From JBDTSW01 sp963782605 (GTDB taxonomy: Bacteria; Actinomycetota; Thermoleophilia; Solirubrobacterales; 70-9), in the NCBI GenBank assembly GCA_963782605.1, contig CAWAKK010000005.1:310001-374000 (forward strand): a DNA stretch of 64,000 bases. Reading direction: 5' to 3'. Both the position numbers and the translations under genes were made by a program. The stretch's first letter is position 1. Every line of letters begins with the position of its first letter. This document shows positions 42,909 to 51,534 of this stretch, in pieces. The notes below the pieces were generated by a model, which did no database searches, was not told the origin of the DNA, and saw nothing but the letters and a program-made list of their open reading frames with translations.

Positions 42909-43652
42909 ATGGCTGCGAGCGAGACACAGGCAGGGTCGACGCGGAGCCGGCTCATGGTGGCCGCGGCGTTCGCCTGCCTTATCGGCATCCTCGTGGCGAT
43001 CGCACAGGCCACGCCCGCCGACGGCGCCAAGGCCAGGGAAATCGGGAAGACTCAGAAGGCGCCCGGACCCAGTTGCCCAACGCCCTCGGGGAATCCACCG
43101 GCCCGGGAGCAGTGTCAGGTCATCGCAAGCGTCACGGCCTTTCAGAAGAAGGCGGACGGCAAGCAGGGCCTGATGCGAATTCCGGCCGCGGGACACATCG
43201 TGGGCTGGGCCGTCGACCTTTCCCGGCCAAGCAAGGGCGAGAAGGAGTCCTTCATCGACCGATACAACTTTGGCGAGCCCTCCGCGCGGATCTCGATGCT
43301 GACGCGCGCGAACAACAAGAACAAGTATCGGCTTCGGGCGCAAACTCCGAAGGTCAGGCTCAAGGGCATGTACGGGCAGCTCCAGTACTTCACCGTGCGG
43401 AACCCCATCGAGGTTCAGGAGGGATGGATCACCGGGCTCACGACCGATAACTGGGCGCCGAACTTCGCTCACGACCTCCGGGCCGAGTCGAAACAGAACG
43501 TCTGGAAGGCGAGCAGGACGCGGAAGCGTTGTGCGGGGCTGAACGATCTCCTGCGCAGCAAGCCTCACAAGGATCCCGGTTCCACCCGCGCCTACGGGTG
43601 CGAGTACAAGGACAGCCGCGTCCTCTACTGGGCCTACTTCCGCGCGTCCTAG
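42909..43652 (+). CDS. Secreted protein of unknown function
   Basis: A 247-residue protein. After a short polar start, residues 14-34 form a signal or anchor helix (LMVAAAFACLIGILVAIAQA). The mature part is basic, with an AREQCQVIASVTAFQ stretch, a GHIVGWAVDLSRP strand, paired cysteines (SCPTPSGNPPAREQC; KRCAGLNDLL; YGCEYKD) and an aromatic C-terminus (VLYWAYFRAS). The repeated beta strands suggest an extracellular beta-sandwich. I do not recognise the family. ATG 42909 is the only start placing the helix at the N-terminus. Confidence 0.6.
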   Translation: MAASETQAGSTRSRLMVAAAFACLIGILVAIAQATPADGAKAREIGKTQKAPGPSCPTPSGNPPAREQCQVIASVTAFQKKADGKQGLMRIPAAGHIVGWAVDLSRPSKGEKESFIDRYNFGEPSARISMLTRANNKNKYRLRAQTPKVRLKGMYGQLQYFTVRNPIEVQEGWITGLTTDNWAPNFAHDLRAESKQNVWKASRTRKRCAGLNDLLRSKPHKDPGSTRAYGCEYKDSRVLYWAYFRAS

Positions 43653-43665
43653 TACAGACGCCGCA

Positions 43666-44058
43666 TCAGCCGCAGGAGCCGGGGTTCTCCTCGCATTGCT
43701 GCTCGAAATCCTCGGCGGGGCTCCCCTCGGGCGGGGGCTTGTCGTTGTCCTCGCTATCGGGCTTGTCGGGGTCGTAGCTCCCGGACCCCGAGCTAGAGGG
43801 GGTGCCTCCCGACCCGCTTCCGCTCGAATCGTCGGTAGACGTCGTCGTGGAGCCCGTGGTGGTCGACGTCGTCGAGGTGCTCGAAGAGGTGGTGCCTGTG
43901 CTCTCGGACGACGTCGAGGTGGCAGGGGCGTCATCGTCGTCATCCCCACACCCGGCGACGAGGCCGCCCGCCCCGAGTACGCCGGCGACAGCGGCCCCCG
44001 CCAGGAGGATGGCGATGCGCCGGCGGCTCCCCGCCGCCGGTGTCTGCCGGGCGGACAC
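43666..44058 (-). CDS. Ser/Thr-rich putative lipoprotein
   Basis: A 130-residue protein. A basic N-terminus, hydrophobic stretch and lipobox GLVAGCGDD suggest a lipid anchor. A long Ser/Thr-rich low-complexity stalk follows (about 45-95), then a Gly/Ser/Pro/Asp region and a short tail with two cysteines (QQCEENPGSC). It looks like a surface spacer. GTG 44058 starts 2 nt after the stop of the zinc-ribbon gene, so the two are probably coupled. Function unknown. Confidence 0.6.
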   Translation of the reverse strand: MSARQTPAAGSRRRIAILLAGAAVAGVLGAGGLVAGCGDDDDDAPATSTSSESTGTTSSSTSTTSTTTGSTTTSTDDSSGSGSGGTPSSSGSGSYDPDKPDSEDNDKPPPEGSPAEDFEQQCEENPGSCG

Positions 44059-44060
44059 GT

Positions 44061-44339
44061 TCAGCTCGCTCGGCCGAGCGGCGGCTGGCGCAGCCCACAG
44101 TACGGGCAGTCGCTCACGTCGATGCCGATGAGCTGGTCGCACCGCGGGCACGCGCGCAGGTTCTCGGGCACGCGCAGCAGCGATGAGTCGGAAGGAGCCA
44201 GCGGCAGCGTGCGAGTGACTGGCTCCATCTCCTCACCGGTCTGGCGGTCGACGTAGACGCCGTCCTCGCTGATCGGCGCCAGGGCCTCCCGGCCCGAGGC
44301 CGGCGCCCTGAGGCGATAGGTCTGCTTCGAGTTGCTCAT
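44061..44339 (-). CDS. Small zinc-ribbon protein
   Basis: A 92-residue cytosolic protein with a C-terminal CPRCDQ...CPYCG zinc ribbon (about 64-83). The N-terminal part is polar (SNSKQTYRLRAPASGREALA). No further domain is recognised. ATG 44339 has a TAAAGT hexamer 9 nt upstream on the same strand. It is coupled to the lipoprotein gene downstream and diverges from the glycosyltransferase gene. Confidence 0.6.
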   Translation of the reverse strand: MSNSKQTYRLRAPASGREALAPISEDGVYVDRQTGEEMEPVTRTLPLAPSDSSLLRVPENLRACPRCDQLIGIDVSDCPYCGLRQPPLGRAS

Positions 44340-44380
44340 GCGGCCCTCACTTTATCCGCCGCCGTAGGCTGCCGACCCTG

Positions 44381-45925
44381 ATGCGCGTCCTCATCTTCCA
44401 CGGCTACCTGCTCCGCGGCACGGGCTCGAACGTCTACAACGCCAGCCTCGCTCAGGCGCTCGCGCGGCTGGGGCACGAGGTCCATCTGCTCTGTCAGGAT
44501 CGGCGGGCGGCGGAGCTCGACTGGGTGAGATCGGTCGGAGGCGAGGGCGAGCCCGGCGCGGTGACCGTCCACCACCCCGACATCGGCCGCGTGCTCCCCG
44601 TCTACGTCGCCGACGCCTACGAGGGCTTCGAAGCGAAGACGTTCGCCGAGCTGAGCGACTCCGAGCTCGATCGCTACCTCGAGGCCAACGTGTCAGCGGT
44701 TCGCAGCGTGATCGAGGGCGCTGGGCTTCCCGACGCCGCCCTCGCCAACCACCTGGTGATGGGGCCGGCCATCCTCGCCCGGGCCGGGCTCGGCACGGCG
44801 AGCGGCGGGCCCGGTTTCGCCATCGTCATTCACGGCTCGGCGCTCGAGTACACGGTGAAGCCCGACATGGAGCGCTTCGGCCCCTACGCGCGAGAGGGCC
44901 TCGACCCCGCCTCGGGCATCCTCGCGGGATCGCGGCACACGGCCGAGTCGCTGTGGGAGGCGATGGACGATCCCGGCCTACCCGCCCGCACCCGTCTCGG
45001 CCCCCCGGGGGTGGACACAGACCTCTTCTCAGCGCTCCCGAAAGCTGACGCGGTGGCGAGCGCCAAGGCCCTGGCTGCGGACCTCGAGCGCGAATCCCAA
45101 ACGCATCACCCGCGGCCTGAAGCGTCCTGGGGACGAGATCCGGCAACCGCCGCCGACGCGGTCGAATGGTTCGCCACCGAAGACGGCCCAAGGGTCATCT
45201 TCGTCGGCAAGCTGATCGTCTCCAAGGGCATCGACCTCCTCTTGGCCGCGTGGCCGCGGGTCCATTCTGCCCACCCCGATGCCCGCCTGCTGGTGGTGGG
45301 GTTCGGCTCCTACCGCGAGATGCTCCAGCGTCTGTGGATGGCGCTCACGGTGGGCGAGATGACCAGCGCCGGCGAGATCGCCCGGCGCGGGCGCGGCCTC
45401 GAGGGTGGACCGGAGGGCGAGCTCACCATGCTGGCGCAGCACTTCGACCGTATGGACCAGTCCGATCTCGACGCGGCCACGGCGGCCACCGGGTCCGTCC
45501 GCTTCGCGGGCCGGCTCGAGCACGATGAGGTGGGACAGCTCATGCCCGCGGCCGACGCGCTCGTCTTTCCTTCAACCTTCCCGGAGGCGTTCGGAATGGT
45601 CGCTGCGGAGGCGGCCGCAGCCGGCGTGCTACCGGTCGGCGCCGCCCACTCCGGCATCGCAGAGGTTGGGCGCGAGTTGGCGGCCTCACTCGATCCCGCG
45701 GTCGCCCCCCTCGTCACCTTCGAGCTGGGCGACGGGGCGATCGACGCGATCGCCGAGCGGCTCAACGCTTGGCTTGCCTTGGACGAGGCGACTCGCGCGA
45801 ACGCTCGAGCCGCGTTGCGCGCAACGGTCACCCGTCTGTGGAGCTGGGAGCGGGTCGCCGATGAGGTCATCTCGGCCTCGGCCGGCCGCCTCGACGAGCT
45901 GCCGGGCGTGCCCGCGGATACCTAG
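44381..45925 (+). CDS. GT4-type glycosyltransferase
   Basis: A 514-residue GT-B-fold enzyme. The N-terminal lobe begins VLIFHGYLLRGTGSNVYNASLAQAL, with the donor loop of family 4. The C-terminal lobe has VIFVGKLIVSKGIDLLL (about 270), VRFAGRLEHDEV and ADALVFPSTFPEAFGMVAAEA with the nucleotide-sugar glutamates. An insertion of about 50 residues lies between the beta strands at about 310-360. Substrate unknown. TAGGCT sits 10 nt before ATG 44381. Confidence 0.88.
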   Translation: MRVLIFHGYLLRGTGSNVYNASLAQALARLGHEVHLLCQDRRAAELDWVRSVGGEGEPGAVTVHHPDIGRVLPVYVADAYEGFEAKTFAELSDSELDRYLEANVSAVRSVIEGAGLPDAALANHLVMGPAILARAGLGTASGGPGFAIVIHGSALEYTVKPDMERFGPYAREGLDPASGILAGSRHTAESLWEAMDDPGLPARTRLGPPGVDTDLFSALPKADAVASAKALAADLERESQTHHPRPEASWGRDPATAADAVEWFATEDGPRVIFVGKLIVSKGIDLLLAAWPRVHSAHPDARLLVVGFGSYREMLQRLWMALTVGEMTSAGEIARRGRGLEGGPEGELTMLAQHFDRMDQSDLDAATAATGSVRFAGRLEHDEVGQLMPAADALVFPSTFPEAFGMVAAEAAAAGVLPVGAAHSGIAEVGRELAASLDPAVAPLVTFELGDGAIDAIAERLNAWLALDEATRANARAALRATVTRLWSWERVADEVISASAGRLDELPGVPADT

Positions 45926-45971
45926 TCACCTACGGCACTTGGGGGTGGTCGGGGCCGCGGGGCGCGGAATA

Positions 45972-45977
45972 TAGAAT
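45972..45977 (+). promoter_or_regulatory. -10-like TAGAAT before coxB
   Basis: TAGAAT lies 8 nt before GTG 45986 and within a TATAGAAT run. It is the probable promoter of the oxidase operon, giving little or no leader. Confidence 0.5.
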
Positions 45978-45985
45978 CCGTCCCG

Positions 45986-46852
45986 GTGACCCGCTCCACC
46001 TATCTGAAGCTAATCGGAGTCATGCTCGTGCTCGGGATCGTCTCGTCGGTGATCATGGTTCAGATCGACTGGAATGGCTTCGCCGCGTCCGAGGAAGCCG
46101 AGCCGATCGACTACCTGCTCGACGTGATGATCGTGCTCTCGTGCTTCGTGTTCGCGATCGTCATGGTGATGTTCGCCTACGCGATCTGGAAGTACCGCGC
46201 GAAGCCCGGCGATGAGTCCGACGGCGAGCCGATCCACGGCAACACCAAGCTCGAGATCACGTGGACCGTCATCCCGACCGTCATCGTCCTCTTCGGCGCC
46301 GCCTACTCCTGGATCATCCTCGACGACATCGAGGAGGTCGCGCCGGCCGCCGAGCGGATGCAGGTCGACGTCACGGCGCAGCAGTTCAAGTGGACCTTCG
46401 AGTACCCCGCGGAGGGCATCGTCTCCGACGAGCTCCACGTGCCGGTCGACAAGCAGCTCGACCTGCATCTCAGCGCGCTCGACGTCATTCACTCTTTCTG
46501 GGTGCCCGAGTGGCGGATCAAGCGCGACCTTGTGCCCCAGGGTCCGGGTGGCGACGAGGTCGACGACACGGTCCAGGTGACCCCGAACGTCGAGGGCTCA
46601 TTCGCGCTCGTCTGCACCGAGTACTGCGGCACCGGACACGCGACGATGGAGGCATTCGTGGAGGTCGAGTCTCAGGAGGAGTTCGATGCCTGGGTCGAAG
46701 AGGAGCTCAAGAAGCAGGAGGCCACCGCCGGCGCCGAAGATGCTCCCGAGGCCGAGGCGGCTAAGGGCACCGCGGGAGGAGGCGGCGGCGTCAGCTCGGC
46801 TACTCCAGAAACGCAGGAATCCGACGCCGGCAACCTAGAGGGCGCCGACTAG
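45986..46852 (+). CDS. coxB: Cytochrome c oxidase subunit II
   Basis: A 288-residue subunit II. Two membrane helices (about 8-26 and 45-68) precede the cupredoxin domain. The CuA ligands are all present: H169 in DVIHSF and C210, E212, C214, H218, M221 in CTEYCGTGHATM. The long polar C-terminal tail (about 235-288) is Glu/Ala/Gly-rich. This subunit receives electrons from cytochrome c outside the membrane. First gene of the operon with ctaD and ctaE. Confidence 0.95.
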   Translation: MTRSTYLKLIGVMLVLGIVSSVIMVQIDWNGFAASEEAEPIDYLLDVMIVLSCFVFAIVMVMFAYAIWKYRAKPGDESDGEPIHGNTKLEITWTVIPTVIVLFGAAYSWIILDDIEEVAPAAERMQVDVTAQQFKWTFEYPAEGIVSDELHVPVDKQLDLHLSALDVIHSFWVPEWRIKRDLVPQGPGGDEVDDTVQVTPNVEGSFALVCTEYCGTGHATMEAFVEVESQEEFDAWVEEELKKQEATAGAEDAPEAEAAKGTAGGGGGVSSATPETQESDAGNLEGAD

Positions 46853-46855
46853 GAT
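46850..46855 (+). promoter_or_regulatory. -10-like TAGGAT, 7 nt before ctaD, using the coxB stop codon
   Basis: The TAG stop of coxB (46850-46852) begins a TAGGAT hexamer 7 nt before ATG 46863. A possible internal leaderless promoter. Confidence 0.35.
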
Positions 46856-46862
46856 TTCTCCG

Positions 46863-48677
46863 ATGCCGAGCGCACTGCGACAACCAGGAATGGTCCGGGC
46901 GGCCCTCGGATTTCTGATCGGCGGCGGCTTCGGCTTCGGCCTTGTGATCGCGCTGCGGGCGATCTCCGGACTCGACCTCTACCAGACCGAGCCGACCGGC
47001 TATCCGCACGTAGTCGTGCCCGCGATCACCGCCCCGCTGGGCTTCCTCGTCGGCCTCGGCTGCTTCGACTACTGGTTCCGCTGGGCGTCCGGCAAGCCGA
47101 CCCTCCCGGAGGACCACTCGCAGCACGGCGCAAAGTCTTGGCGCGACTACTTCCGCTTCAACACCGATCACAAGGTGATCGGCATCCAGTACATCGTCAC
47201 GACCTTCTTCTTCTTCTTCGTGGGTGGCCTGATCGCGATGCTCATGCGCGCGGAGCTGGCGCAGCCTGGCACCCAGATCGTCGACCCAAGCACGTTCAAC
47301 GGGCTCTTCTCGACGCACGCGGCGCTCATGATCTTCGTCTTCGTGATCCCGGTCTTCGCCGGGATCGCGAACTACGTGCTCCCGCTCATGATCGGCGCGC
47401 CCGACATGGCGTTCCCGCGCCTAAACGCCCTGTCGTTCTGGATGCTGCCGATGGCGGGGTTGCTCTTCCTGTCGTCATACCTGGCGCCCGGCGGCGCTTT
47501 CGATGCCGGCTGGACAGGGTATGCGCCGCTCTCGACAGGCGCGCCGCTCGGGCAGTCGTTCTTCAACCTGGGAGTGCAGTTCGCGGGGGCCTCGTCGATC
47601 GCGACGGCGCTCAACTTCCTGGTCACGATCATCACCATGCGCGCGCCGGGAATGAACTTCTGGCGCATGCCCCTGCTCGTTTGGGCCAACCTCTCGACGT
47701 CGCTCCTGGTCGTCGCAGCGACGCCGTTCATCGCCGGTGTCCAGTTCATGGTCCTCTTCGACCGCGCCCTGAGCACGAACTTCTTCCAGGCAGCCACGGG
47801 GGGAGACGTGCTCAGCTACCAGCACATCTTCTGGTTCTACTCGCACCCGGCCGTCTACATCATGATGCTGCCCGGGTTCGGGATCGTCTCGGAGGTGATC
47901 TCCACCCACGCCCGCAAACCGATCTTCGGCTACCGGCTGATGGCGCTGGCACTGATCGGGATCGTGGTCCTCTCCTACACGGTTTGGGCGCACCACATGT
48001 TTGTCTCCGGCATGTTCAGCTGGCTGCGCGTGCCGATGATGATCACGACGCTGCTGATCGCCGTCCCAACCGGCATCAAGATCTTCTCCTGGCTGGCGAC
48101 GCTGTTCAACTCGGTCCTACACCTTTACTCGACCGCGATGTTGTTCAGCCTGGGCTTCATCGTCACCTTCGTCATCGGCGGCATCTCCGGCGTCATGCTG
48201 GGCATGGTGCCGATCGACATCCACGTCTCGGACACCTACTTCATCGTCGCCCACATCCACTTCGTGCTCTTCGGCGGCTCGGTGTTCACGATCTTCGCCG
48301 GGATCTACCACTGGTTCCCGAAGATGACCGGGCGCATGTACGACGAGAAGCTCGGGCGCATGCACTTCTATCTGACCCTGGTCGGGATGCTCGGGACCTT
48401 CATCCCCATGCATTGGATCGGCATGGAGGGGATGCCGCGGCGCGTCGCCGACTACGCGGCCGAGTTCGGGAGCTGGAACCTGGTGATCTCGCTGTTCGGA
48501 TTCGTGCTGGGCGCTGCGCAGCTGATCTTCCTCTACAACATGGTCGTCTCGTGGCGCTTCGGGCCGCGCGCCGACGGGCAACCCATGGCGCGCGAAGACG
48601 ATCGAGTGGCAGGTCTCCTCACCTCCCCCGACCTTCAACTTCGACGAGATCCCGCGCGTTGTCGGCGGCCCGTATGA
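46863..48677 (+). CDS. ctaD: Cytochrome c oxidase subunit I, A2 type, with apparent C-terminal frameshift
   Basis: A functional-looking subunit I, 604 residues as read. Ligands: haem a H152 and H466, CuB H328, H377 and H378, haem a3 H464, plus Y332 for the His-Tyr link. YSHPAVY instead of GHPEVY marks the A2 family, with a YS motif replacing the D-channel glutamate. The first 95 residues form an extra two-helix region before the usual TDHK. After GPRADG (48573-48578) the frame departs from homology and stops at 48677. One base removed at 48576-48579 would restore NPWRAKTIEW and a tail to 48807. Confidence 0.93.
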   Translation: MPSALRQPGMVRAALGFLIGGGFGFGLVIALRAISGLDLYQTEPTGYPHVVVPAITAPLGFLVGLGCFDYWFRWASGKPTLPEDHSQHGAKSWRDYFRFNTDHKVIGIQYIVTTFFFFFVGGLIAMLMRAELAQPGTQIVDPSTFNGLFSTHAALMIFVFVIPVFAGIANYVLPLMIGAPDMAFPRLNALSFWMLPMAGLLFLSSYLAPGGAFDAGWTGYAPLSTGAPLGQSFFNLGVQFAGASSIATALNFLVTIITMRAPGMNFWRMPLLVWANLSTSLLVVAATPFIAGVQFMVLFDRALSTNFFQAATGGDVLSYQHIFWFYSHPAVYIMMLPGFGIVSEVISTHARKPIFGYRLMALALIGIVVLSYTVWAHHMFVSGMFSWLRVPMMITTLLIAVPTGIKIFSWLATLFNSVLHLYSTAMLFSLGFIVTFVIGGISGVMLGMVPIDIHVSDTYFIVAHIHFVLFGGSVFTIFAGIYHWFPKMTGRMYDEKLGRMHFYLTLVGMLGTFIPMHWIGMEGMPRRVADYAAEFGSWNLVISLFGFVLGAAQLIFLYNMVVSWRFGPRADGQPMAREDDRVAGLLTSPDLQLRRDPARCRRPV

Positions 48678-48807
48678 GTTCGGCGTACCGGGAGCGCGCC
48701 ACGCGATCATGTCGACCGACGACGAAGGTGCCCAGGTGAAGCCGCCGCAGCCCGCGCTCGCGGGAACGGGGGGTGGCGGCGCCCCGCCGCCACGGAGCGA
48801 CACGTGA
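48580..48807 (+). pseudogene. ctaD: Out-of-frame C-terminal tail of ctaD
   Basis: Read one base on, the sequence encodes NPWRAKTIEWQVSSPPPTFN and continues for about 75 residues to TGA 48805-48807. This is the conserved tail of subunit I. Its stop overlaps the GTG start of the next gene by 4 bp, the coupling seen throughout this window. That supports the tail being part of the real gene, and the frameshift being a sequence error or a recent mutation. Confidence 0.8.
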
Positions 48808-49874
48808 TCGACGGCCCAGAGAAGCCCGACGGGCCGGGCGCGGCCGAGAAGGCGCCCGCGACCGACGAGGCGGGCGCTTCGGCCCCGGTCGACGCCGGCT
48901 CCAACGGCGACGGCCCCGTCGAATCCGACGGCACGATCCTCGCGTTCCTGAACGAGGTGGCCGGTGGACGGCGCCTGCTGCGCGAGCTCCGCAGGCGCGT
49001 TGAGGGGGGCGCCGACGCCGTCGCGCTCGTCGCCCCTCAGAACCAGCCGGTGGCCGGGCAGATCGTCAATCGCGATGAGTTGCGCGAGGCGGCCCAGAGC
49101 CGGGTTGAGGTGACCGAGGCGGTCCTCGCCGAGTTCGGCATCGACGCCGTCGGGGCGGTGATGGACCCCGACCCCGCGCTGGCGCTCGACGACGCGGTTC
49201 GGGCGTTCGAGCCCTCCGAGGTGCTGCTATCGGCGCTGGCGGAGACGCGCTTCGGGTTCATGCGCCGCGACCTGCTCGAGTGGGCGAAGGATCGCTTCGA
49301 GGTGCCCGTCACGCACATTCCCGTTCGGATCGAGGACGACGCGGTGCGCTGGGACGTCACGCACACGCTCGTGGTCGCCACCCGTACCGTCGCCAGCGAG
49401 GAGCTGATCGAGCGGCTCAAGTCGATGGCCGCTGATTCCCCGCATCGCTACACGATCATCTGCCCGCGCTCGGGTGACATCGACCGCGAGGAGGTGTGCG
49501 ACCGGCTGGCTCGCCTTCTGGCAGAGCTCTACCGCGACGACATCGATGCGACCGGCCAGCCGATGAGCCCCGAGCCCTTCGCGGCCGTCGAGAACGCCGT
49601 TGCGCACTACCGCGTCGACGAGATCCTGATCTCCACGCTCAAGGGCGAGCAGTCGAAGTGGCTCGAGGAGGGCCTGATCGACAAGGTCAAGGGGATCACG
49701 GAGACGCCGATCGAGCACCTCGAGGCCAGCGACAGCGCGGCGGCACCCGAGGTGCCGAAGGTGGGCGCCACGGTGGCGGTGGGCGCCGAGCGGGACGGTG
49801 ACGAGGAAATCAAGGCGGCCGGCGAGGGCTCCTCGGGCGGCGGGATCGCGGCGGGAGAGGAGCGCAGCGGCTGA
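48804..49874 (+). CDS. Two-domain protein (universal-stress-protein-like) between ctaD and ctaE
   Basis: A 356-residue soluble protein. After an acidic, Pro/Ala-rich N-terminus (about 1-45), two similar alpha/beta halves follow. The first has ADAVALVAPQNQPVAG, ALDDAVRAFEPSEVLLSALA and ..FEVPVTHIPV. The second has YTIICPRSG, PFAAVENAVAHYRVDEILIS and ..TPIEHLEA. The layout suggests tandem USP-like (HUP fold) domains; this is my judgement from pattern. A polar Gly-rich tail ends it. It sits inside the oxidase operon, overlapping both neighbours (4 and 1 bp), so it is probably linked to the oxidase. Confidence 0.65.
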   Translation: MIDGPEKPDGPGAAEKAPATDEAGASAPVDAGSNGDGPVESDGTILAFLNEVAGGRRLLRELRRRVEGGADAVALVAPQNQPVAGQIVNRDELREAAQSRVEVTEAVLAEFGIDAVGAVMDPDPALALDDAVRAFEPSEVLLSALAETRFGFMRRDLLEWAKDRFEVPVTHIPVRIEDDAVRWDVTHTLVVATRTVASEELIERLKSMAADSPHRYTIICPRSGDIDREEVCDRLARLLAELYRDDIDATGQPMSPEPFAAVENAVAHYRVDEILISTLKGEQSKWLEEGLIDKVKGITETPIEHLEASDSAAAPEVPKVGATVAVGAERDGDEEIKAAGEGSSGGGIAAGEERSG

Positions 49875-50494
49875 TGGAGTCCGCGACCCTCCCCGCCGAT
49901 CACGCTCACGAGCACCACGGGCCGCCCGAGGCCAACCAGAGCTCGCGGATCGACCGCCAGACGCTCGGCATCCTGCTCTTCATCGTCTCGGAGGTGATGC
50001 TCTTCGGAGCGTTCTTCGCCTCCTACTTCTTCCTCCGCGTGGTCGCCAGCGACGGCCCGTGGCCGCCCGAGGGCTTCGAGCTGCCGAAGGCGGTCGCCGG
50101 CGTCAACACCGCGATCCTGGTCTCGTCCTCGTTCACGATGCACTGGGCCCTCGAGGGCATCCGCCGCAACAACCGTAGGGCGATGCAGATGGGCCTCGCG
50201 TGCACGTTCCTGCTCGGCGCGACCTTCCTGTTCATCCAGCTGAACGAGTACATCCACATCGGCTTCTCAGCGCGCGATACCGCCTTCGGCTCGATCTTCT
50301 ACGGCCTCACCGGCCTCCACGGCGCGCACGTGTTCGTGGGGCTGGTTCTGCTCGCCTTCGCCAACATCCGCGCCTGGCGTGGTCACTTCGACGCGGAGGC
50401 GAAGAACCACCTCGGCGTCGAGGTCCCCGGGATCTACTGGCACTTCGTGGACGTGATGTGGATCATCGTGTTCACGACGGTCTACATCCTCTAG
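49874..50494 (+). CDS. ctaE: Cytochrome c oxidase subunit III
   Basis: A 206-residue five-helix subunit III. LGILLFIVSEVMLFGAFFAS with its conserved glutamate, a TALVxS-like AILVSSSFTMHWAL helix, FIQLNEYIHIGF and the GLHGAHVFVGLV signature are present, ending WHFVDVMWIIVF. It stabilises subunit I. ATG 49874 overlaps the previous stop as TGATG. Confidence 0.95.
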   Translation: MESATLPADHAHEHHGPPEANQSSRIDRQTLGILLFIVSEVMLFGAFFASYFFLRVVASDGPWPPEGFELPKAVAGVNTAILVSSSFTMHWALEGIRRNNRRAMQMGLACTFLLGATFLFIQLNEYIHIGFSARDTAFGSIFYGLTGLHGAHVFVGLVLLAFANIRAWRGHFDAEAKNHLGVEVPGIYWHFVDVMWIIVFTTVYIL

Positions 50495-50725
50495 ATGGAC
50501 GACGGGCCGGGGCGCCCGGGCATGGTCGAGCCGTTCACCTCCGAGGCGGCCGCGTTCCGCCTGCTGGTGATCGTGATCGTGGGCGCCGCGGTTGTGATCG
50601 CGGCGTCGGTCCTGATCGACCCGGCCGTGGGCGCGGCGGTCCTGGCCGCGGAGATCCTGGCCGCCGCGTGGGCGTTGGTGCGCGCCAGGACGAGGCGGCG
50701 TGCTGGGTCCAACGATGGGCAATGA
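50495..50725 (+). CDS. Small membrane protein after ctaE (possible subunit IV-like)
   Basis: A 76-residue protein starting on the base after the ctaE stop. Two hydrophobic stretches (about 22-42 and 45-63) and a basic tail ARTRRRAGS. Such small helical proteins commonly end cytochrome oxidase operons and can be accessory subunits. There is no recognisable family motif. Confidence 0.6.
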   Translation: MDDGPGRPGMVEPFTSEAAAFRLLVIVIVGAAVVIAASVLIDPAVGAAVLAAEILAAAWALVRARTRRRAGSNDGQ

Positions 50726-50806
50726 AGGCGGCGTAGAGGGGAGCGCGGACGCCGGCCTGGCGCTTTTTCGACAGGTGAAGGAAAGGCGCCAGCGGTGGGC
50801 GGACGC

Positions 50807-51528
50807 CTAGGTGCAGTCCTCTTCTTCTTCTGGAAGTTGTCCCCTGAGCAGTTCACGAGGAACTCGACCAGCAAGCTCCAGATCCTCCGGCGCGATGGTT
50901 TCGCTCGTAGGTCGGGGGCATCAGGTTCTGAGAACCCCTCGACGAGTTGCGCGCTCGGCTCGACGATGCTCTCCTCGATCTCGGCGGTCGGTTGGCCGGG
51001 AAGGTTCTCGTCGAGGTTCGGGCCCACGTTGCCCGTCGACCCGGCGGCCTCGAGCGTGTGGCACGCTGCGCAGCCGTTGTCGGAGTAGACCTGACCCCCC
51101 GGGCCACCCAGGGCGGTTGGCGGCTCGACACCGGGCACGCCGGCGTACTTGGCGACGTAGGCGGCGACGTTCTCCGCGTCGGTGCCCGTGACCAGGTTCG
51201 CCGGCATGTAGAGGTTGGTCTGACTCTCCTCCGCCGGTCGCGGGTTCTCGATCTGCGACTGGACCACTCCCTCGATCGTGGCGGCGTCCTTTCCGCGCGA
51301 GCGCGCCGTGGCGAATGCCGCGTCCAGGTTCGGTCCCTGCTCGGCCGTGCTGCCCGCCTGCGCCATGGTGTGACAGGTCCCGCATCTCGACAGGAATAGC
51401 TCCCGCCCTCGATCCAGATCGGGGTCCTTCTGGAGGTCGCAGCCGCCCATCGCGACGACGCCGGCGAGGGCGATGCCCACCGCGGCCACCCTCGAGAAGT
51501 CCCGCCTGCGGAGCTCGGATCTAGGCAC
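50807..51528 (-). pseudogene. Dihaem cytochrome c lipoprotein, 3' end with several apparent indels
   Basis: GTG 51528, a signal with lipobox VAMGGC (C30), and two c-type haem sites: CGTCH (49-53) and CAACH (153-157), with MPANL giving the first axial methionine. From about 50926 the frame breaks. Expected sequence continues by switching frames: MPPTYE near 50921, IAPEDLEL near 50890, LVEFLVN near 50865, then QLPEEEEDCT to TAG 50809. Four single-base changes in about 85 bp would restore a normal product. It is probably the electron donor to the oxidase. Decay or poor sequence is possible. Confidence 0.8.
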
Positions 51529-51534
51529 GCGGCC

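Noticed and set aside
50757..50792. Inverted repeat CTGGCGC/GCGCCAG between the convergent oxidase and cytochrome c genes as a bidirectional terminator.
   Set aside because: The loop is 22 nt and the T run lies inside the loop, not after the stem.
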